DNA of 58,183 bases from Pseudoflavonifractor phocaeensis (GTDB lineage Bacteria > Bacillota > Clostridia > Oscillospirales > Oscillospiraceae): contig NZ_JADYTU010000013.1 of assembly GCF_021531375.1 (NCBI RefSeq), positions 1-58,183 of the forward strand. The letters are read 5' to 3'. Under the pieces are notes generated by a model. It saw only the letters and a list, made by a program, of their open reading frames with translations, searched no databases and was not told where the DNA came from. The position numbers and the translations under genes are program-made. Shown here one piece after another: positions 20,127 to 31,027 of this stretch. Every line of letters begins with the position of its first letter. The stretch's first letter is position 1.

Positions 20127-20147
20127 AAAAGAAAGACACGACGAAAG
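20126..20147 (+). other. Left half of split tRNA-Ala terminator and element left end (attL)
   Basis: AAAAAGAAAGACACGAC followed by GAAAG. The matching right arm is found 4.1 kb away at 24272-24288. Joining both sides at the shared AAAG rebuilds a perfect 17-bp stem with a GAAA tetraloop. The same stem with a GTAA loop stands intact after tRNA-Leu at 41830-41867. Confidence 0.88.
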
Positions 20148-20165
20148 GCAGGTGTTCATAAAACA

Positions 20166-20183
20166 GTGTTAGCCCAATAACAC
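20166..20183. repeat. Palindrome near the element's left end
   Basis: GTGTTA-gcccaa-TAACAC directly inside the terminal repeat; a possible accessory protein site. Confidence 0.45.
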
Positions 20184-20217
20184 GAAATGAGCATCTGTCA
20201 GACGGGATTGGTCAACG

Positions 20218-20266
20218 AAAAAACACGCCATATTCAGCTTCAAAGGCTGGGTATGGCGTGTTTTTC
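20218..20266. terminator. Terminator of the XRE gene
   Basis: AAAAACACGCCATA pairs with TATGGCGTGTTTTT, enclosing a smaller CAGC/GCTG hairpin; it works in either direction. Confidence 0.85.
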
Positions 20267-20269
20267 TGT

Positions 20270-21115
20270 TTATTTGTATTTCCGTTTCCCTTTTCCATGC
20301 GGCTGGTATGACTTCGCCTTGCCACGCTGGTTGGTCGAACTTTTCAGGTGCTTGGACAGCTTCAAAACCTCCATGAGATTCACAAACTGCTCCTTGGTGA
20401 TGGCATCGTAGTCAATGCCGAATGTCGCAAGATAGATTCTTGCCTGTTTCTCAGCATCGCTGCCCTCAAAGTTCATGGCATCCTGCAACTGGCCCTGAAC
20501 TTCCTCCGCAATGGAGGGCGTATCTGCCGTTGTGGTGTCGGTGCTGTGCTCCTCACGAATGTCACGGAGGATCGCTTTCAGATCATCGGCAAGCACATGA
20601 CCGAAATAATCATCCTCCCGTACCTGGGCCAGCTCCAATGTCCGGGTGGAAAGATCGTCCTGCCCGTCCTGCTTCATCAGAGCCATCTTCCGAACTGCTT
20701 CCAGCATGGCGTTCATATCGTTGATCCGCATATCCGCGATCCTGTCAACGTAAATCTCAGCGTCCAGCATCATGCGCTGGAAAGCTTTGTGGCACAGCAT
20801 TTCCGACAGCAGTCGGTGATTAAACTTCCCCGTCCTTAATACTTCTATGGCATCGTCACTCAGATGCAGAGCGTCCAGCTCTGTGTCCGGGTGATTTTTT
20901 GTTTCCGTCATGCCCAGCAGATAGTCCGTGGACACGCCGTAGAACTTCGCCAGTGTGACGATGCTGAACGGGCTGATGTCCTTGAAATCGTCTGTCTCAT
21001 ATTTTCCAAGGGCGGACTTGGAAAGCCCGGTCTGCTCCGCAAGCTGTTCCAGCGTCAGACCCCGTTCCACACGTAAATCCTTCAACCGTTCCTGTATGGT
21101 GAGTTTTATCTGCAT
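20270..21115 (-). CDS. XRE family transcriptional regulator of the element
   Basis: 281 residues. An N-terminal Cro/C1 helix-turn-helix spans about residues 8-65 (RLKDLRVERGLTLEQLAEQTGLSKSALGKYETD, then LAKFYGVSTDYLLG). A long C-terminal part follows that lacks a known fold and ends in a basic tail (KGKRKYK). Proteins of this type sit at the end of many Clostridial integrative elements and probably control excision or transfer. The start at 21115 is set by AAGGAGGGG; the frame runs 85 codons further without support. Confidence 0.82.
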   Translation of the reverse strand: MQIKLTIQERLKDLRVERGLTLEQLAEQTGLSKSALGKYETDDFKDISPFSIVTLAKFYGVSTDYLLGMTETKNHPDTELDALHLSDDAIEVLRTGKFNHRLLSEMLCHKAFQRMMLDAEIYVDRIADMRINDMNAMLEAVRKMALMKQDGQDDLSTRTLELAQVREDDYFGHVLADDLKAILRDIREEHSTDTTTADTPSIAEEVQGQLQDAMNFEGSDAEKQARIYLATFGIDYDAITKEQFVNLMEVLKLSKHLKSSTNQRGKAKSYQPHGKGKRKYK

Positions 21116-21682
21116 GGCGTACCCCTCCTTCTTTCTGTCTCTAAGCGTGGAAATCCACCCTGTTTTGCGCTCTTTTCCGACCTCTTGGATATACGGGAAA
21201 GAGCGCATTTTTTCGCTAAACTGTTCTTGTAGCAACACCTGAACCTTGAAAATCGAATGACCGTCCGAATGGGATATGTCCCCCGGCGAAGTGACGCATC
21301 CGCGCACCAACGGGGACGAGAACGCCGGGAGCGATCCTCCGGGCAGGAACGAGTTCGGGAAAAGCGGCAAAAAACCGCAGCTATTTTCAAACCATGTGAA
21401 AATAGCGAAGAAACCGCTTTTTTTGTGGTGCTGTCCATATCATTAAACAATGCACTGGACAGCGCACACAATACACCGTTGCGTGTGCCTTTTCATTGAA
21501 TCGCAAAAAGCCAAGCGGAACAGCAAAAACGATAGGTGCCCCTTGTGAACAGGGGTACACGGGCGGCAATTCCAGCGGATGGCCGTCCATGATCAAACAA
21601 CGCTCTGCGGCAAATGGGAGCTGCCATCCAGCACATTCATTATACCACAGAGCGAATCCAAAAAGGGAAAGGAATTGTAAAT
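21116..21682. other. Regulatory region inside the element
   Basis: A gene-poor stretch between divergent genes. GCTATTTTCA pairs with TGAAAATAGC (about 21379-21405) inside an outer AAGCGG/CCGCTTTTTTT pairing (about 21361-21426), which looks like a small structured RNA ending in a terminator or an attenuator. An 80-codon frame at 21257 is open but has no good ribosome site and low-complexity basic sequence, so I do not call it. Confidence 0.4.
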
Positions 21683-21910
21683 ATGAGCAGAAACAAGGCA
21701 GAAAACTGTCGCAACGAAGTGAAATCCTACATCACCCGGGAGGGCATGACCATGACGGAGGTTGTGGAGCTGCTGGCCGATGAACACGGCTGGAGCAGTA
21801 GCGTCCCCAACCTGTCCGGCAAGCTGCGGCGTGGGTCACTAAGGTACACCGAGGCCGTGGAGTTGGCCGATGTACTGGGATATGACATCGTTTGGCAGAA
21901 AAGAAAATAA
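21683..21910 (+). CDS. Small HTH protein (DUF6471-like)
   Basis: 75 residues. EVKSYITREGMTMTEVVELLADEHGWSSSVPNLSGKLRRGSLRYTEAVELADVLGYDIVW has the pattern of a compact helix-turn-helix and resembles the DUF6471 family, tentative. GGAATTG upstream is a modest ribosome site. It is divergent from the XRE gene and may be its partner in a regulatory switch. Confidence 0.65.
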   Translation: MSRNKAENCRNEVKSYITREGMTMTEVVELLADEHGWSSSVPNLSGKLRRGSLRYTEAVELADVLGYDIVWQKRK

Positions 21911-22210
21911 AGCATTTGCGCGTTGCGTATTTGGTATCTCAATCGTATAATAAAAGAAAACATCATTTGGGAGGTAAATCGCATGAAACAGAGACAAGTT
22001 TCTGAGGAAATGTTAAACGCCTTTTTGTCTGGAGAGCTGTCCTCCTTGCTGGAAGCTGTCAAAAAAGATGACACTTTGGACTTGGAGCTTCGTGGGGACT
22101 CTGTGAATATCTATTACCGCGGAGGAAGCCTTTTCAAGATTACGGGAATCAACAATGTGTTTTCGGTATCCTTTGACACAAATTACTGTACGGAGGGTTC
22201 TGTAAACCTT

Positions 22211-24191
<1,981 letters not shown>

Positions 24192-24268
24192 CCGAAGTCA
24201 CGCCGCAACCCTTGAAAACTCAAGGTTTTCACAATTGTTTGATTTTACTGTTTTACGACCACCCGGCT

Positions 24269-24288
24269 AAAGTCGTGTCTTTCTTTTT
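24269..24288 (+). other. Right half of split tRNA-Ala terminator and element right end (attR)
   Basis: AAAG followed by TCGTGTCTTTCTTTTT, the exact complement of the arm at 20126-20142. Confidence 0.88.
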
Positions 24289-24652
24289 GGGTTCCGCGCC
24301 GCATAGCGGCGCTCCACCCTTCGGTGATTGAAATGCTCGGCGGAAGTGAATTCCGCCTCCGCCAAGGTTTTGCCTGCGGCAAAACGCTTGTGACGCGCCA
24401 CTCGGCGCAGCCGCCAGAAGGCGGCATCTATAGTGTTGCGATGTTACAAGTCGTCGCGGACTTCATATCGTTCGCGACGACTTTTTATTTTAAAAAGTCA
24501 TCGCTCATTCATTCCGTCGCTCCTCCTTTCCCAATCGAACCCGCAGCGCAGCCGTTGGCAGCTCTGCCGCCTTACGGATGCAGCGTACCCCTTGCGGGTG
24601 CTTCACCGGGCTTCGGTTTGATTTTGGGTGCAGGCCTGACAACAACATCTAT
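24289..24652. other. Gene-free stretch of consecutive small palindromes
   Basis: Several GC-rich hairpins follow one another: CGCCGC/GCGGCG near 24297-24312, GGCGGAA/TTCCGCC near 24339-24357, GTTTTGCC/GGCAAAAC near 24367-24385, GCCGCC/GGCGGC near 24410-24424. AAGTCGTCGCG pairs with CGCGACGACTT (24448-24486) and a T-rich tail follows, so this last one is a terminator. No gene is recognised. Confidence 0.5.
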
Positions 24653-24689
24653 AAAAAAGCCGTGAAATCGTTGATTTCACGGCTTTTTT
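24653..24689. terminator. Bidirectional terminator after gtrA
   Basis: AAAAAAGCCGTGAAATC pairs with GATTTCACGGCTTTTTT. Confidence 0.92.
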
Positions 24690-24773
24690 GTGACTTTTTC
24701 AGTTCAATAAACAGCCTGCGAACCAGCCGTTTCCCGTAGTTCTGCAACAATAGGTTCACATCCGGGGGTGACG

Positions 24774-25328
24774 TTAAGCGTGATGCGCCTCTCCCTCGGG
24801 GAAGATGATCTTGTTGACAAAGAAGAAGATGACCATGGAGATGCCGCCATTGAGAATGGTGGTCCCGATGTTGTAGATGAAGTCCGGGACAAACAGACCG
24901 GCCACCGCCACCCAGATGCAGTTAATGGAATTGACGATACAGGTGATGACGCAGAAGGCCAGCAGATACCACATGCCCTGGTAGAGCACATTGCCCTTAC
25001 TCCGGAACACCAGATTGCGCTGGAGCGGGAAGTTGATGCATTCGCCCACAAACATGGCGATCATGTAGGCGCAGAAGTAGGGCAAGCCGCCGTGGGCGGA
25101 GTCATAGCCCAGGATGTTCCACTGGAAGGTCTCACCAAACAGGGTGATGGGGATCCCGGGCCAGCCGAAATCCACCAGCGGCAAACCGGAGAAAGCGGCG
25201 GGGAGGAACTGCAGCAGGATATATTTGAACACGGTGATCAGGTTGCTGACGATGACGAACAGCCCCCCCTCCCGGATCCACTTGGCGGCTTCGGGGTGTC
25301 TGGCCGCAAAATCGTTCCAGAGTTTCAC
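24774..25328 (-). CDS. GtrA family membrane protein
   Basis: 184 residues with four predicted membrane segments, the GtrA layout. The family motif appears as ECINFPLQRNLVFRSKGN after the second segment. GtrA proteins are thought to flip polyprenyl-linked sugars across the membrane, or to act with glycosyltransferases on cell-surface polymers. The start codon overlaps the stop of the GH3 gene (ATGA at 25325-25328), so translation is coupled. Its place after two GH3 genes hints at surface glycan handling, which is inference. Confidence 0.85.
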   Translation of the reverse strand: MKLWNDFAARHPEAAKWIREGGLFVIVSNLITVFKYILLQFLPAAFSGLPLVDFGWPGIPITLFGETFQWNILGYDSAHGGLPYFCAYMIAMFVGECINFPLQRNLVFRSKGNVLYQGMWYLLAFCVITCIVNSINCIWVAVAGLFVPDFIYNIGTTILNGGISMVIFFFVNKIIFPEGEAHHA

Positions 25329-27745
25329 AGGCGCTTGCTCCTTTCTTTCATAGACCTCCGGTTGGCGAAGAAGCCGGAGATGGTCTTCCCCGCTCCCCGG
25401 AAGAAGTGGCCGTTGCAGATGTCCAGAATGGAAGCGGCCATCTCCATGGTCACCATGCCCCCGGTCATCTTGGCCAGTCCCCGGAAAGGCATATTGTAAA
25501 TAAACAGCACGTTCAGGTCAGGCTTCCCTTTTTCCTCGCTTCTGCGTTTCATGCCTCCGATGATCTTCCCGGCTAGCCGGGCGATAGGATTCTTGGCATA
25601 GTACAGCTGGGACAGGGAATCGTTCATGGTCAGCGGCGCCTTAGTGTCCCACGTTGCGGCGGGGATGGGGCGGCCCAGCAGGGTACGGAACTGACTGTCA
25701 GGCACATTTTCCACCTGGCCCGTATAATAGCTGGGCAGCTGTTCCTTCCGGTAAGGGATCTCCGCGCCGGTCCCCTCCACCTCCAGGTCAGCGGTCAGAG
25801 GTAGGTCGGCCACGTTGGGGCCCACGCTGATGGTGTAGGAGCCGCCCTCCACCTCCCAGCGTTCGGTCTTCACGTTGAAATACCGGAACGCATTGTCGTC
25901 CAGGGGGATGGTCACTTCCCTGCTCTCGCCGGGAGCCAGATGCACCTTGGCAAAGCCCTTCAGCTCCAGGGCGGGCCGGAACAGGGCGCTGTCCGCCATA
26001 CTCACATACAGCTGGGCGATCTCGCTGCCCGCCAGGGTCCCGGTGTTGGTCAGAGTGAAAGAGGCCTCCTTCCCCGTGACCTTCAGGCCGGAGTAGGCGA
26101 AGGTGGTATAGCTCAGGCCAAAGCCGAAGGGGAAGCGCACCGGCTTTTTCACCGTCTGATAGTAGCGGTAGCCCACAAAGGGACCCTCCCGGTACTCGGC
26201 AGTGCTCTGACGGCCGGGGTAGTAGCGGTGGTTGGGGGTATCCCCGTAGGTCATGGGGTAGCTCTCAGCCAGCTTTCCGGAGGGGTTGACCTTGCCGGTC
26301 AAAATGTCAGCCATGGCGCCCGCTCCGGCCTGGCCGGACAGGTAGCCATGGACCAACGCGGCACAACGGTCCAGCCAGGGCAGCTCCACCGGGCTGCCGC
26401 CGGACAGCACCACCACCACGTTGGGGTTGACGGCGGACACGGCATCCAGCAGTTCCTCCTGATTGGCGGGCAGCTTCATATGATCTCGGTCCATGCCCTC
26501 GCTCTCGGAGATCTCGGTCAGGCCCAGGTACAGCAGCACCGCCTCCACGTTCCGGGCCAGATCCACCGCGGCACTCAGCAGGCCGGCGTCCTTTTTTCCG
26601 TCCCGGCGGTAGCCCTGCACCTGTCCCATGATCTCCAGCCCGCTCTGAGCCAGGGCGTCGATGGGCTTATCCAGTTTGGTGCAGTTGACCATGGAGGAGC
26701 CCGCACCCTGATACCGGGGCTCCGCCGCCATATCGCCGATCACGCCCACCCGGGCGCCCTGCTTCAGAGGCAGCAGCGCCCCGTCATTTTTCAGCAGCAC
26801 AGCGGTCTGGGCAGCCACCGACCGGGCCAGGGCGTGGTGGGCCTCCTGGTCAAAGGATGCGTCCTCCCTGGAGGTGGCGGCATGGGTGGAGAGAATCACA
26901 TCCAGCAGCTCATCCACCCGCTGGTCAATGATGTCCTCGGTGATGCGGCCGTCCTTCAGGGCGGCGAACAGTTCCTTGTCGCTGTCTCCGCCGGTGCCGG
27001 GCATCTCCAGGTTGCTGCCCGCTTTCACGCCCTCCACATGGTCGTTGGAACCGCCCCAGTCCGTGACCACAAAGCCGTCAAAGCCCCACTCCTGCCGCAG
27101 AATATCCGTCAGCAGATGTTTGTCATCGTTGGCGTAGGTCCCATTGATGCGGTTATAGGCGGACATGATGGATTTGGGATGTCCTTCCTTTACGGCGATC
27201 TCGAAGCCGGTCAGGTAAATCTCCCGAAACGTGCGCTCATCCACAACACTGTCGCTGGACATGCGCAGCAGTTCCTGGGAGTTGGCGGCAAAGTGCTTGG
27301 GGCAGGCGGAGATCCCGTTGGACTGGACGCCCCGGATCAGTCCGGCGGCCATTTTGCCCGCCAGATAGGGGTCCTCGGAAAAGTATTCAAAATTGCGTCC
27401 GCCCAGGGGACTGCGCTTGATATTCAGGCCGGGACCAAGGAGGGTGCCCACACCCTGGCTGGCCGCCTCCTGCCCGATAGCCGCGCCCATTTTCTCCGCC
27501 AGGGCCGGGTCCCAGCTGTTGGCCAGGCCCGCGGCGGTGGGGAAGCAGGTGGCGGGCAGGCTGGGATTCAGACCCAGGTGATCCCCGGCCCCCGCCTGAC
27601 GGCGCACGCCGTGGGGGCCGTCGGACAGCACCATGGAGGGGACGCCGGCTTCCGAAAAGGCATAGGTGCTCCACACATCCTGACCAGACAGGAGAGCAAT
27701 CTTCTGCTCCAGGGTCAGCTTCTGTAAAATGTCCTGGTGTTTCAC
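25325..27745 (-). CDS. Glycoside hydrolase family 3 enzyme (beta-glucosidase type)
   Basis: 806 residues, conventional GH3 order. The TIM-barrel domain comes first (VLSDGPHGVRRQAG, GPGLNIKRSPLGGRNFEYFSEDPYLAGKMA, KHFAANSQE), with the nucleophile aspartate in FVVTDWGGSNDHVEG. The GH3 C domain begins TAVLLKNDGALLPLKQGARVGVIG, and an FnIII-like domain follows near FALSYTTF/LKGFAKVHLAPGESREVTI. An extra C-terminal 150 residues are unlike standard GH3. No signal peptide is seen, so it is probably cytoplasmic. GTG at 27745 is chosen because AAAGGAG stands nine bases upstream. Confidence 0.9.
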   Translation of the reverse strand: MKHQDILQKLTLEQKIALLSGQDVWSTYAFSEAGVPSMVLSDGPHGVRRQAGAGDHLGLNPSLPATCFPTAAGLANSWDPALAEKMGAAIGQEAASQGVGTLLGPGLNIKRSPLGGRNFEYFSEDPYLAGKMAAGLIRGVQSNGISACPKHFAANSQELLRMSSDSVVDERTFREIYLTGFEIAVKEGHPKSIMSAYNRINGTYANDDKHLLTDILRQEWGFDGFVVTDWGGSNDHVEGVKAGSNLEMPGTGGDSDKELFAALKDGRITEDIIDQRVDELLDVILSTHAATSREDASFDQEAHHALARSVAAQTAVLLKNDGALLPLKQGARVGVIGDMAAEPRYQGAGSSMVNCTKLDKPIDALAQSGLEIMGQVQGYRRDGKKDAGLLSAAVDLARNVEAVLLYLGLTEISESEGMDRDHMKLPANQEELLDAVSAVNPNVVVVLSGGSPVELPWLDRCAALVHGYLSGQAGAGAMADILTGKVNPSGKLAESYPMTYGDTPNHRYYPGRQSTAEYREGPFVGYRYYQTVKKPVRFPFGFGLSYTTFAYSGLKVTGKEASFTLTNTGTLAGSEIAQLYVSMADSALFRPALELKGFAKVHLAPGESREVTIPLDDNAFRYFNVKTERWEVEGGSYTISVGPNVADLPLTADLEVEGTGAEIPYRKEQLPSYYTGQVENVPDSQFRTLLGRPIPAATWDTKAPLTMNDSLSQLYYAKNPIARLAGKIIGGMKRRSEEKGKPDLNVLFIYNMPFRGLAKMTGGMVTMEMAASILDICNGHFFRGAGKTISGFFANRRSMKERSKRL

Positions 27746-27768
27746 TGGTATTCGCTCCTTTCCCGCAA

Positions 27769-27799
27769 GAGCGGGCCATCCCGGAACGGATGGCCCACT
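27769..27799. repeat. Hairpin between the two GH3 genes
   Basis: GGGCCATCC pairs with GGATGGCCC with weaker pairs outside; no T-run on the minus strand, so it is more likely a processing or stability element than a terminator. Confidence 0.5.
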
Positions 27800-27826
27800 C
27801 AAAAAGTCATTTCTGGTCCGGCGTTT

Positions 27827-30745
27827 TTATGCCTCTACGTCAACGTCAACGATCTTCTTGGACTTTTTGACAATGGCGATCGAGCCGGCCACAACGGCCA
27901 GAACGATGACCACATCCACACCGATCAGCAGCTTCTGCCAGCCCTGCATGCCGGGGTTCAGATTCTCCTCGGTATAGGCCCGGGAGTTGACCACGGTATA
28001 CAGGATGTTCTTACAGGCCTGGCGCATGGCCTGCACGCCGGTGGCGCTGGTGGTGTCGGTCACATGGTTGGTGTCGGTGTCATAGTTGACCAGACAGAAG
28101 TCGGTGCCGCCGCGGATGGCGTGGTCGGAATCCATGTAGCCGTACACGCCGAAGTAGTCGGTGAGGACCATGCCCACGAAGCCCCACTCGTCGCGCAGAA
28201 CGGTGGTACACAGTTCCTTGTTGCCGCCGGTCCACTCGGTGCCGATGTAGTTGAAGGAGGACATCACAGCATCGCAGCCGCCTTCCTTCACGGACAGCTC
28301 GAAGGGCTTGAGGTAGATCTCGCGGATGGCCTGCTCGGTGGACCAGGTACACAGCATGCTGTTGCGGTTGCCCTCCTGGTCGTTCAGGGCGTAGTGCTTC
28401 ATGTAGGCGTAGACGCCATACTCCTCGGCGCCCTGGATGGCCCGGGCGGCGATCTTGCCGGACAGCAGACCGTCCTCGGAGTAATACTCGAAGTTACGGC
28501 CGGCAAAGGCGGAGCGGTGGATGTTCATGGCGGGGGCATACCAGCCGGAGGTGTCCATCTCGTTGGCCATCTTACCGATGCTGCGGCCGAACTCGGAGGC
28601 CAGGTCGGGGCTCCAGGTGGCGGCGATCATGACCCCGGCGGGGAAGCCCACGGAGCCCTGGCCGGTGAAGTTGTTGTTGATGGAGGCAGGGCCGTCGCAG
28701 TCATAGGTCTGGACCTTGCCGATGGAGGGCACGGGGGCGGTCTGATAGCCGCCGTAGGCGATGAGGGTGTCCATCTCCTCGATGGCCAGCTGATCCAACA
28801 GCTGGTCCCACTGGGCGTCGTCATAGGCCACGCCCCGCAGATCCACCAGCTTCAGGCCGTTCTTGGCCCCGGTGGTGGGCATCACATCGTTGGGGTCATT
28901 GTAGGCGGTGGGGTCATAGTTATTCACATTGGTGAAATTGGCCTTGGCCTCAGCGCTCATGGAGAAGTTGACGGGAGCGGCGGTTGCCTGGGCGTAGTTG
29001 GCAAAGCCGTCGGCCCGGGACAGGTAGGTCACGTCGCCCTCGGCAAAGTCGAACAGGCGGGTAGCGGGGGTCTGGTCGCTGTCGCGGCCATCTTTGTAGG
29101 AGATGGTGGAGGACACGGTGTAGGTCTCGGAGTCCAGAATGGTGTGGGAATCGGCGTTGATGGAGATGACGTAGTCGCCGGCCTCCAGCACATAGGCGCC
29201 CTCGCCGTAGGCGTCGAAGGAAGCCATATCCTCTACCTGGAAGGAGATGGTGACGGTCTCGGAAGCGCCGGGCTCAATGATGTCGGTCTTGTCGAAGGCC
29301 ACCAGATTGGCGCTGGCCTTCTCGATGCCGCCGTTGGTGTAGGGGGGATTGAAGTAGACCTCCACCACGTCCTTACCGGCCACAGAGCCGGTGTTGGTCA
29401 CAGTGACGTCAAAGGTGATGGCACCGCCGGACACGGAGATGGGACCCATCTCCTGGGTGAAGCTGGTGTAGCTCAGGCCGTAGCCGAAGGGGTACTGAAC
29501 GGTGGCGTCATAGTCGATGAGGCCCTCGGCAGCGGCGGTCTCATAGAACTTATAGCCCACATAGATGTTCTCCACGTAGTTGACGAAGGAGGGGGTAGCG
29601 TTCTTGTTGAAGCTGCCGCCGGCCAGGAACTCCTGGGTGTTGTCATAGCCGAAGGAGCCGAAGTTGTTCCAGGTGGGGGTGGCAGTCAGGTCATACACAT
29701 AGGTGTCGATCATGCGGCCGGAGGGGTTGACGGAGCCGTTGAGGATGTTGCCCAGGGCATTGAAGCCGCCCTGGCCGGTGCCGGCGCACCAGATGACGGA
29801 CTTGATCTGGTCGTAATCCTCCACAAAGCCCAGCTCGAAGGCGTTAGCGCCGTTGTAGACCACGATCACGTTGTCGAAATTGGCGCACACCAGGTCCAGC
29901 AGCTCCTCCTCCCGGTTGTTCAGCTGCAGGAAGTGGTCGCCGGCGTCCCAGTCATTGCCCTGGTTCAGGCTGTCATCATAGGTGCCGTCGTAGTAGGCGG
30001 ACTCACCGCCGATGGACTGCTCGCTGTTCCAGGTGCCGTTCACCACGGACATCATGTCGGTGGGCAGGTCGGCGCCCTCACCGCCGCCCCGGGCGATGAC
30101 CACCATGGCGGTGTCGGAGAAGGCCTTGGCGTTGGCCATCATCTCATCGGTGTACAGGCTCACATTGGGCTCAGGCAGCGTCCAGTCCTGGGTGCGCATA
30201 CCCACGGAGGGGCGGCCGGTCTGGTAATCGGTATAGAACTTGCTCAGCTCCTCGTTGGTGGAGATACCGGCGTTGGCCAGACCCTCCAGCAGGCTGACGG
30301 TGGGATAGGCGTCGTTCAGGGAGCCGGAGCCGGTGCCGCCGTATACCGGGTTGGCGGAGCCCCAGCCAAACACATTCAGCTTGGAGCCGGAGTCCAGAGG
30401 CAGGGTAGCGTTGTCATTCTGCAGAAGGACGATGCCTTCCTCGGCGATCTTCTCCACCAGGGCGCTGGCCTCGGCGGAGGTCTCCTCGCTGATCTTGCCG
30501 CCGCCGGTGGCAAGGGAGATCATGGTGAACATGGGGCCGGTGCAGATCAGGTTGACGATCAGAGTCGCGGCCAGGATCATTGCCATGCCGGTCTGACCCC
30601 GGAACAGGAATTTCTTGGCCTTGGGCAGCTTGCGCACCGCGACCATGATCGCGATACCCAGCACGATGACCGCCGCCAGGGCGGCCAGGTGGTACTTGAT
30701 CGAGTCCAGTACCTTGATGACGTCGTCCATGTTGATACTTAACAT
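27827..30745 (-). CDS. Membrane-anchored GH3 protein with permuted domains
   Basis: 972 residues. Two membrane segments near the N-terminus (AALAAVIVLGIAIMVAV and MAMILAATLIVNLICTG) and one at the C-terminus (LLIGVDVVIVLAVVAGSIAIV) enclose the catalytic part. The GH3 C domain comes first (EEGIVLLQNDNATLPL, KLNVFGWGSANPVYGGTGSGS), then the FnIII-like part. The TIM barrel comes last (NIHRSAFAGRNFEYYSEDGLLSGK, MKHYALNDQEGNR), with the nucleophile region VLTDYFGVYGYMDSDHAIRGG. Such inverted order is known for some rumen GH3 enzymes. AGGAGG lies nine bases before the ATG. LytTR-type repeats stand upstream. Confidence 0.9.
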   Translation of the reverse strand: MLSINMDDVIKVLDSIKYHLAALAAVIVLGIAIMVAVRKLPKAKKFLFRGQTGMAMILAATLIVNLICTGPMFTMISLATGGGKISEETSAEASALVEKIAEEGIVLLQNDNATLPLDSGSKLNVFGWGSANPVYGGTGSGSLNDAYPTVSLLEGLANAGISTNEELSKFYTDYQTGRPSVGMRTQDWTLPEPNVSLYTDEMMANAKAFSDTAMVVIARGGGEGADLPTDMMSVVNGTWNSEQSIGGESAYYDGTYDDSLNQGNDWDAGDHFLQLNNREEELLDLVCANFDNVIVVYNGANAFELGFVEDYDQIKSVIWCAGTGQGGFNALGNILNGSVNPSGRMIDTYVYDLTATPTWNNFGSFGYDNTQEFLAGGSFNKNATPSFVNYVENIYVGYKFYETAAAEGLIDYDATVQYPFGYGLSYTSFTQEMGPISVSGGAITFDVTVTNTGSVAGKDVVEVYFNPPYTNGGIEKASANLVAFDKTDIIEPGASETVTISFQVEDMASFDAYGEGAYVLEAGDYVISINADSHTILDSETYTVSSTISYKDGRDSDQTPATRLFDFAEGDVTYLSRADGFANYAQATAAPVNFSMSAEAKANFTNVNNYDPTAYNDPNDVMPTTGAKNGLKLVDLRGVAYDDAQWDQLLDQLAIEEMDTLIAYGGYQTAPVPSIGKVQTYDCDGPASINNNFTGQGSVGFPAGVMIAATWSPDLASEFGRSIGKMANEMDTSGWYAPAMNIHRSAFAGRNFEYYSEDGLLSGKIAARAIQGAEEYGVYAYMKHYALNDQEGNRNSMLCTWSTEQAIREIYLKPFELSVKEGGCDAVMSSFNYIGTEWTGGNKELCTTVLRDEWGFVGMVLTDYFGVYGYMDSDHAIRGGTDFCLVNYDTDTNHVTDTTSATGVQAMRQACKNILYTVVNSRAYTEENLNPGMQGWQKLLIGVDVVIVLAVVAGSIAIVKKSKKIVDVDVEA

Positions 30746-30812
30746 TTCATCTTTCCTCCTGCTTAAATTGGTTGAGACAGGATCACACGCTTCCCATCTC
30801 TCAGCAGACCGG

Positions 30813-30841
30813 ATTATAGCAGATCCTCGATCCGTTTTTTC
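30813..30841 (-). promoter_or_regulatory. Promoter of the GH3 operon
   Basis: Minus-strand TATAAT (30813-30818) with a poor -35 GAAAAA 17 bases upstream. A weak -35 is usual for activator-dependent promoters. The leader would be about 60 bases. Confidence 0.65.
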
Positions 30842-30848
30842 ATCCAGG

Positions 30849-30880
30849 GCACAAACTGCCTTTTTTTACGCACAAATCGT
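30849..30880 (-). promoter_or_regulatory. LytTR-type direct repeats
   Basis: On the minus strand ACGATTTGTGC (30870-30880) and GCAGTTTGTGC (30849-30859) are direct repeats exactly 21 bases apart, two helical turns. They lie just upstream of the -35. The spacing and core resemble the tandem 9-base sites bound by AgrA/LytTR regulators, one of which is encoded next door. Confidence 0.68.
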
Positions 30881-30964
30881 TTTTTTGATTGTGACATTTA
30901 ACAAAAACGAGCAGGAGAATTTGGGCAATAAGGTGACGTCTCGTTTTCCGGCGGGTCGGCATGG

Positions 30965-31003
30965 TAAAACGGCCCCTCTCATCCGAAAAATGAGAGGGGC
31001 CGT
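30965..31003 (-). terminator. Terminator after the sensor kinase
   Basis: ACGGCCCCTCTCAT pairs with ATGAGAGGGGCCGT; on the minus strand TTTTACC follows. Confidence 0.8.
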
Positions 31004-31027
31004 CTGTGTTCCCTCAGTCTCCGCCGC

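Noticed and set aside
21257-21499. 80-codon frame in the element's regulatory region
   Set aside because: No ribosome site, overlaps a structured hairpin region, and sequence is basic low complexity.
27737-30742. 1001-codon open frame antisense to the GH3 membrane gene
   Set aside because: Shadow frame caused by codon bias; the minus strand encodes an unmistakable GH3 protein.
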